A stretch of DNA of 64,000 bases from Tetrastigma voinierianum (Eukaryota; Streptophyta; Magnoliopsida; Vitales; Vitaceae). Numbering within the stretch: position 1 is the stretch's first letter; the number at the start of each line of letters is the position of its first letter. A program made the translations under genes and the position numbers. The stretch lies in the NCBI GenBank assembly GCA_016808115.1, contig JAEQBH010003872.1, forward strand, positions 310,001 to 374,000, written 5' to 3'. The notes under the pieces were generated by a model. It did not search any database. It was not told the DNA's origin and saw only the letters and a program-made list of their open reading frames with translations. This document shows positions 59,741 to 64,000 of the stretch, in pieces.

Positions 59741-59825
59741 CCTACACAATATAATACATGACATGATTAATTGCAAATTAAACCTGAACCCTACACAATA
59801 TAATACATGACATGATTAATTGCAA
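59736..59825. repeat. Perfect 41-bp direct duplication spanning a 3' splice site
   Basis: 59736-59776 and 59785-59825 are identical, 49 bp apart. On the minus strand each copy ends TATTGTGTAG|GGTTCA, so the intron 3' end and acceptor are duplicated. Confidence 0.85.
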
Positions 59826-60695
59826 TAGTCGTAATAAACATTAAAAATACTTGACTAATTGCAATTCATTAACTCCCAAGCCTTACACAAGATTTAATAA
59901 TTTCTTTTTGAATTTCATGTTTATTATATTTATTTTAATTATTAGCCTTATTTAAATTAGAATAAAACTTACAATGCTTCTTTTTATTTTTAATATAAGT
60001 ATGATATTTTAAAATTTTAAAATTCAATTGTAACTTTATTCTTGTTTTCAACTCTTATTTTTTATTTATGATCCAAGTTTCTTTTTTTTTTTTTTTTTTT
60101 TGAAACTAAATAATAAAATTACAACTCTTGATGATTATTTAAACTCAAAATTAACTAGGATCCGTATATGAATGAAATATGTTTTCATTAATTTTCTTAT
60201 GAAATAAATATGTTTTACTCTTTTGATTTTCCAAACTAAAATTCTATCTTAATCATTTAACATCTAACCTAAATTCTTGAATGTTATTAAAATTTTAAAT
60301 AAAATAAAAAATTATTGTTTGAATTAAATTTTCACTAATTTTTTTCCCAGTTGAATACAATATTTATTTTAATTAGCACACAATATTTTTTCCTTTCTAA
60401 ATTAAAATAATAACTACCATTTTTTACTTTTAAAATATTATTTCTATTGACATTTATCCTTTTTAAAATTAATTTTTCACTCTATAAATTTTCTTTTTTC
60501 AACTTATTTGTAATTTACGTAATATTCATAATTCTATATTATTTTATGTTGAATTTAAATTAATTTTAAAAAATTATTATTAAAGATTAATGTACTCTTA
60601 TAATACTTTTTAAAAATATATATTTTTATAGTAAATGTCTCTAAATATTTGAAGTGGTATAAGGAAAAGCAAAAAAAATATGGAAGAAAACTAAC

Positions 60696-61103
60696 CTCCT
60701 CATCCATGGACTTTCCACAGTTAACGATATGTAGCTCTTTGATGTGGTCCAAAACCTTGAACTTGGAAAGAGACAAAAGATATCTCATGTTGTCATTCTT
60801 GTCCCCGTTGTTAAAAATAAGCCTTAAGTTAGGTAGTTCTTCTAACTTTAGGATTTCTATTTTTGGGAGAATTCCTTCTTCATCAAACACATAGTTTAGG
60901 ACTTCACAATCACGCACAACTACCTCTTTCAAATTTTGGAACCTTTGTAACAAATGAGAGGGGATAAGGTTGACTAAACGTGGACAAGTATACACCCTTA
61001 AGATCCGTAGCTTGTCAGAGAATTCATATTGTTGGGGATGCCATATCATCTTCAACATGGAAAGATCATTAAGATTTAATTCACTTAGGATTCGGAATGA
61101 AAC
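60696..61103 (-). CDS. Intact LRR-encoding exon of an NBS-LRR gene (136 codons)
   Basis: Bounded by a 3' splice site (CTACAGTAG|GTTTCA at 61103) and a 5' splice site (GAG|GTTAGT at 60696). Exactly 408 bp, open throughout. It reads SFRILSELNLNDLSMLKMIW, then CPRLVNLIPSHLLQRFQNLK, then CEVLNYVFDEEG, KIEILKLEELPNLRLIF and HIKELHIVNCGKSMDEE: leucine-rich repeats with the xxLxxLxIxxC pattern of the C-terminal LRRs of RPS2/At4g27190-type receptors, which mediate effector recognition. The upstream exons (NBS) are not in 61104-64000, so the gene is either truncated or its 5' part lies beyond the window after a long intron. Decayed copies are at 9775-9960 with 21529-21585. Confidence 0.7.
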
Positions 61104-64000
61104 CTACTGTAGAGACCATGAGTCAACCATCATAATTCAATATTCACATCTTCCTTCTTGTCATTGTTAGAACATGTAGTTTATAAAAACTTCTAAATCA
61201 AATTAAAAGGAATCATATTTCATGGTTGATGATCAAAGCTTTGATTATAATCATTCATTTATTTCATCTATCATATATATTCCCATATACACTCATTTAT
61301 TATTTCATATTAAATCATAAACATACTTTACCAAGTTCATTTTAAAACTTTATTTTCCAATTTAAAAGATTGAATAATTTTAGGATTAATTTTTTATTTA
61401 ATTTCATTTCTTTCCTTCAGTGTGTCCAATTTCATTATAAAGCTTTTAAAACATAAGAACTTTTTAATAAATTTTCTTTTCTTCTCATATTTTCTTTTAA
61501 TTTAGTTTATTCATATATTTATATATTACTTTTTTTTATATCTATCCACTTTGAATTACAAATTATAGTATTTTGTTCTCATAGAAGCAGACATGATTCC
61601 TTCCACATATGCCCCACCCAATCATACCCATAACCATGCCTCATTAGCTTTATATATTTTGGGGTTTTATCTTAGGGGACAATTGTTTTTTACTTAATCT
61701 TGAATATAAAACTTTATTTAAATTAAATCTTGAATAATGTAATAATGAATAAATATTAAGGTTGTTTGCTTTTTAATATGGTATTTATATTAAGTATTAA
61801 GATTGTTGTTTTATGTTTCAAAAAAAAAAAAAAAGAAGATGTTTATTTATTTTATAGCTAAAATCAAAGAACTTAAATATATTAAGAAAAATAATGTATC
61901 TACTTGTTTATTGTAATGATAATATAATTTTATTATTATGATTAATAATGATAATAAATTTTATTGTTATGATAAATAAAAATAGGTGTATGATATCTTA
62001 AAATATTTATAAAAAATTAAAATAATAAAATTATTATGATAAACAATTTATTATTACCATTCTTAAAATTAAAAGATTATTATACTTATTTATTTTATAT
62101 AATTAAAATAAAATATATAAAATCATCGATTATCTTTGTAAAAGCTGGAATTATTGGTGATACAATCGTAATAGTAATATAAAATATGTAAACTCAGCTT
62201 ATCGAATGTATGATGCTTTGATCAGTTTAATTATCTTTAATGCTTAGTTATTGTTTCATGTTTGTGGTTTAGATATTTTGATTACCCTTTATATTTGCGA
62301 TGTATTCTTTAGTTTTAATGGTACAAATTATTTTCTCTTGAAAAATGTAAATTAATAATTTTAAAAATATCATTAATTAAAGTTCACATTCAAAGTTCCC
62401 AAATCTGAGGCATCAATAAGGAGGGAGATTTACATTGAAATTTCTGATAAATAGTTTCGCTACGTTGTATGAAATGATTAGTTGTCAAAAAAAAAATTGA
62501 TTAAACCAAAGTAAGGAATTTAGCTACAAGATTGTAAATATTTTGTGATGGTTGTGAGGGCATTTGTTTTTGAATTTTTAAAGCAATTTGTTTCCTTTAG
62601 ACCTTTTTTTTTTAATAACTTATTTATGAATTTTTTAAAATTTGTGGGGATTTTAGAATGCGGTTTTAAATAGAAAAAGCCAATAATTTTTTAATTTAAA
62701 TAAGTTATGCAAAAATCCAAAGTCTAAAACCTAAAAACAAATTGTTTTAAAAATCCAAAAACAAATGCACCTCGTCTACATTTTATTTAGTTTTATTAGT
62801 GTTTTTACAAATATGGATATTTTCATCAGTGTTCAAATAAAATAGAATCATAGCATTTTTTTGTTTTAAGCAAGAATGTTTATTCAATTTAATTAAGATA
62901 AAAAAATAAAAAATTTAATTAATAAGGGAATATGATAGACTATTTTCTAATTTCATTACAACATACAATAAAATAACAATAAGAACAAAAACATATGATA
63001 TAAATAAGCAAATAATATTAATTTAATACTTCAATTGAGATAAAATTGGTAAATCTTTCATATGATTATTTGTTTTAATTTTTTTATAAAAACATAAATA
63101 TATTTAATAGTTTAAGATTTTTATTCAACCTAAATTTTTTAATTTAAAAAATAAAATAATATAATAAATCCTGCTATATTTATACTATCTCCTTTCTAAC
63201 ACATGTATAAGTCAAATATAGGGTACATGCGTTGTACTAAACATAGTGTTAAAACTGAAAGACATTGGGGGTTGGTAGGGCAGAGCAAAGGAGGATTGAA
63301 GAGATGAAATAAAAATGAAAAGGGATGATGACTTAATATGCATGAATTAATTAGTTAGGATAATGATAATTGGAGTTTTATCCTAAATGAAAGGCCATGG
63401 GTTCAAGCCTGTAAACCTAAACCTCTTGGAGAAGGTGGGTGACCTTTCATTTTTTACACATATTCCATCCGCACATTTACATATGTATATATATAAAATA
63501 AATTTAAATAAATAATTAAATGATAATTCGTTGAACTAAATATATTATTTTTAAATTTATGTATCAAAAGTTTATATAAAATATTAAATTAAACATACAA
63601 GATGAAATTTAATAAAAATACACAAAAAAATTGAAATCATTTTATTTCTAACTATTCTTACTATCTCATGAATGGTGAAGAATGAACTTATAATATTTTT
63701 TTTTAGTACTTGTGTTTTAAGATTAAAGTGCAGCGGAGATTGGATGCGCTTGACTAACATGGATTGTAAGCATTAATGGCATTGATATGTGTAATTCATG
63801 CAGTTAAAGCACTAGGCTATGGGAGGGTTGGGTCCGACGGTTAGTCCCCTGATGAGGAAAAGAATACTATGATGTAATCTTATTGACTAGATGTCCAAAA
63901 AAGAAGTATTATTAAACGTTTTTAGTATGTAAAGTTAAATTAAATTAATTTAAGTATTTTTATTTTTATTTTTATTTACAAACATAACATAATAATATTT
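61104..64000. other. AT-rich DNA, no gene
   Basis: 61200-63230 is paralogous to 21586-22444 in blocks, with extra sequence from about 61560 to 63040. Poly(A) at 61820, A-rich tracts and simple AT repeats. GGTTCAAGCC at 63399, with flanking CCATG and AAACCTC, resembles a pol III B box as in SINEs, but no A box or target duplication was found. Nothing coding. Confidence 0.6.

Noticed and set aside
63340..63470. SINE or tRNA-like sequence around GGTTCAAGCC
   Set aside because: B-box-like match only; no A box at proper spacing, no cloverleaf, no target duplication.

Overview
This window is from a plant nuclear genome, most likely a eudicot. Three things point there: an intron-bearing relict of cytosolic Cu/Zn superoxide dismutase with angiosperm exon structure, a cluster of decayed NBS-LRR genes of the RPS2/At4g27190 type on the minus strand, and a heavy load of nested Ty3/gypsy chromoviruses plus a plant-type LINE. 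I see no intact complete host gene, no rRNA or tRNA gene and no CRISPR array. The longest unframeshifted coding piece with a recognisable product is one 136-codon LRR exon near 61 kb.

Layout. 1-8965: three levels of nested LTR sequence. A 4.0-kb solo LTR (1853-5877, TSD AATTG) lies in a 2.5-kb minus-strand solo LTR (647-7191, TSD GTTAC), which lies in a third LTR-derived sequence ending at 8965. 8966-9960 and 21529-22440: NBS-LRR cluster sequence, with one LRR exon split by a solo LTR (LTR A, 9961-21528). LTR A itself carries a 9.5-kb Tekay/Del-like chromovirus (element B, 11233-20750). 22445-40230: a host segment duplicated at 50045-56160. The first copy holds a Reina/Galadriel-like chromovirus (element D, 23844-33519), inside which sits a 5'-truncated Tekay-like element (C, 26119-32090). 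This copy also has a LINE RT/zf-RVT fragment, LRR remnants and a small retroposon. 41049-41134: a near-perfect hairpin. 41451-42279: the SOD pseudogene. 42828-49859: a minus-strand LTR element (E) with only gag between its LTRs. 50045-56160: second copy of the host segment. 57040-61103: NBS-LRR pseudogene and LRR exons on the minus strand. 61104-64000: AT-rich DNA with no gene seen.

How the parts relate. The background appears to be an R-gene cluster that expanded by segmental and local duplication and was then broken up by retrotransposons. Tekay-type elements A, B, C and E share LTR and gag sequence. B and C also share an LTR-derived block between protease and integrase, which suggests a rearranged lineage that moved with that structure. 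Many coding remnants carry small indels. I cannot separate real decay from unpolished long-read assembly using this sequence alone. Names of families are my own recognition from sequence; no database search was run.
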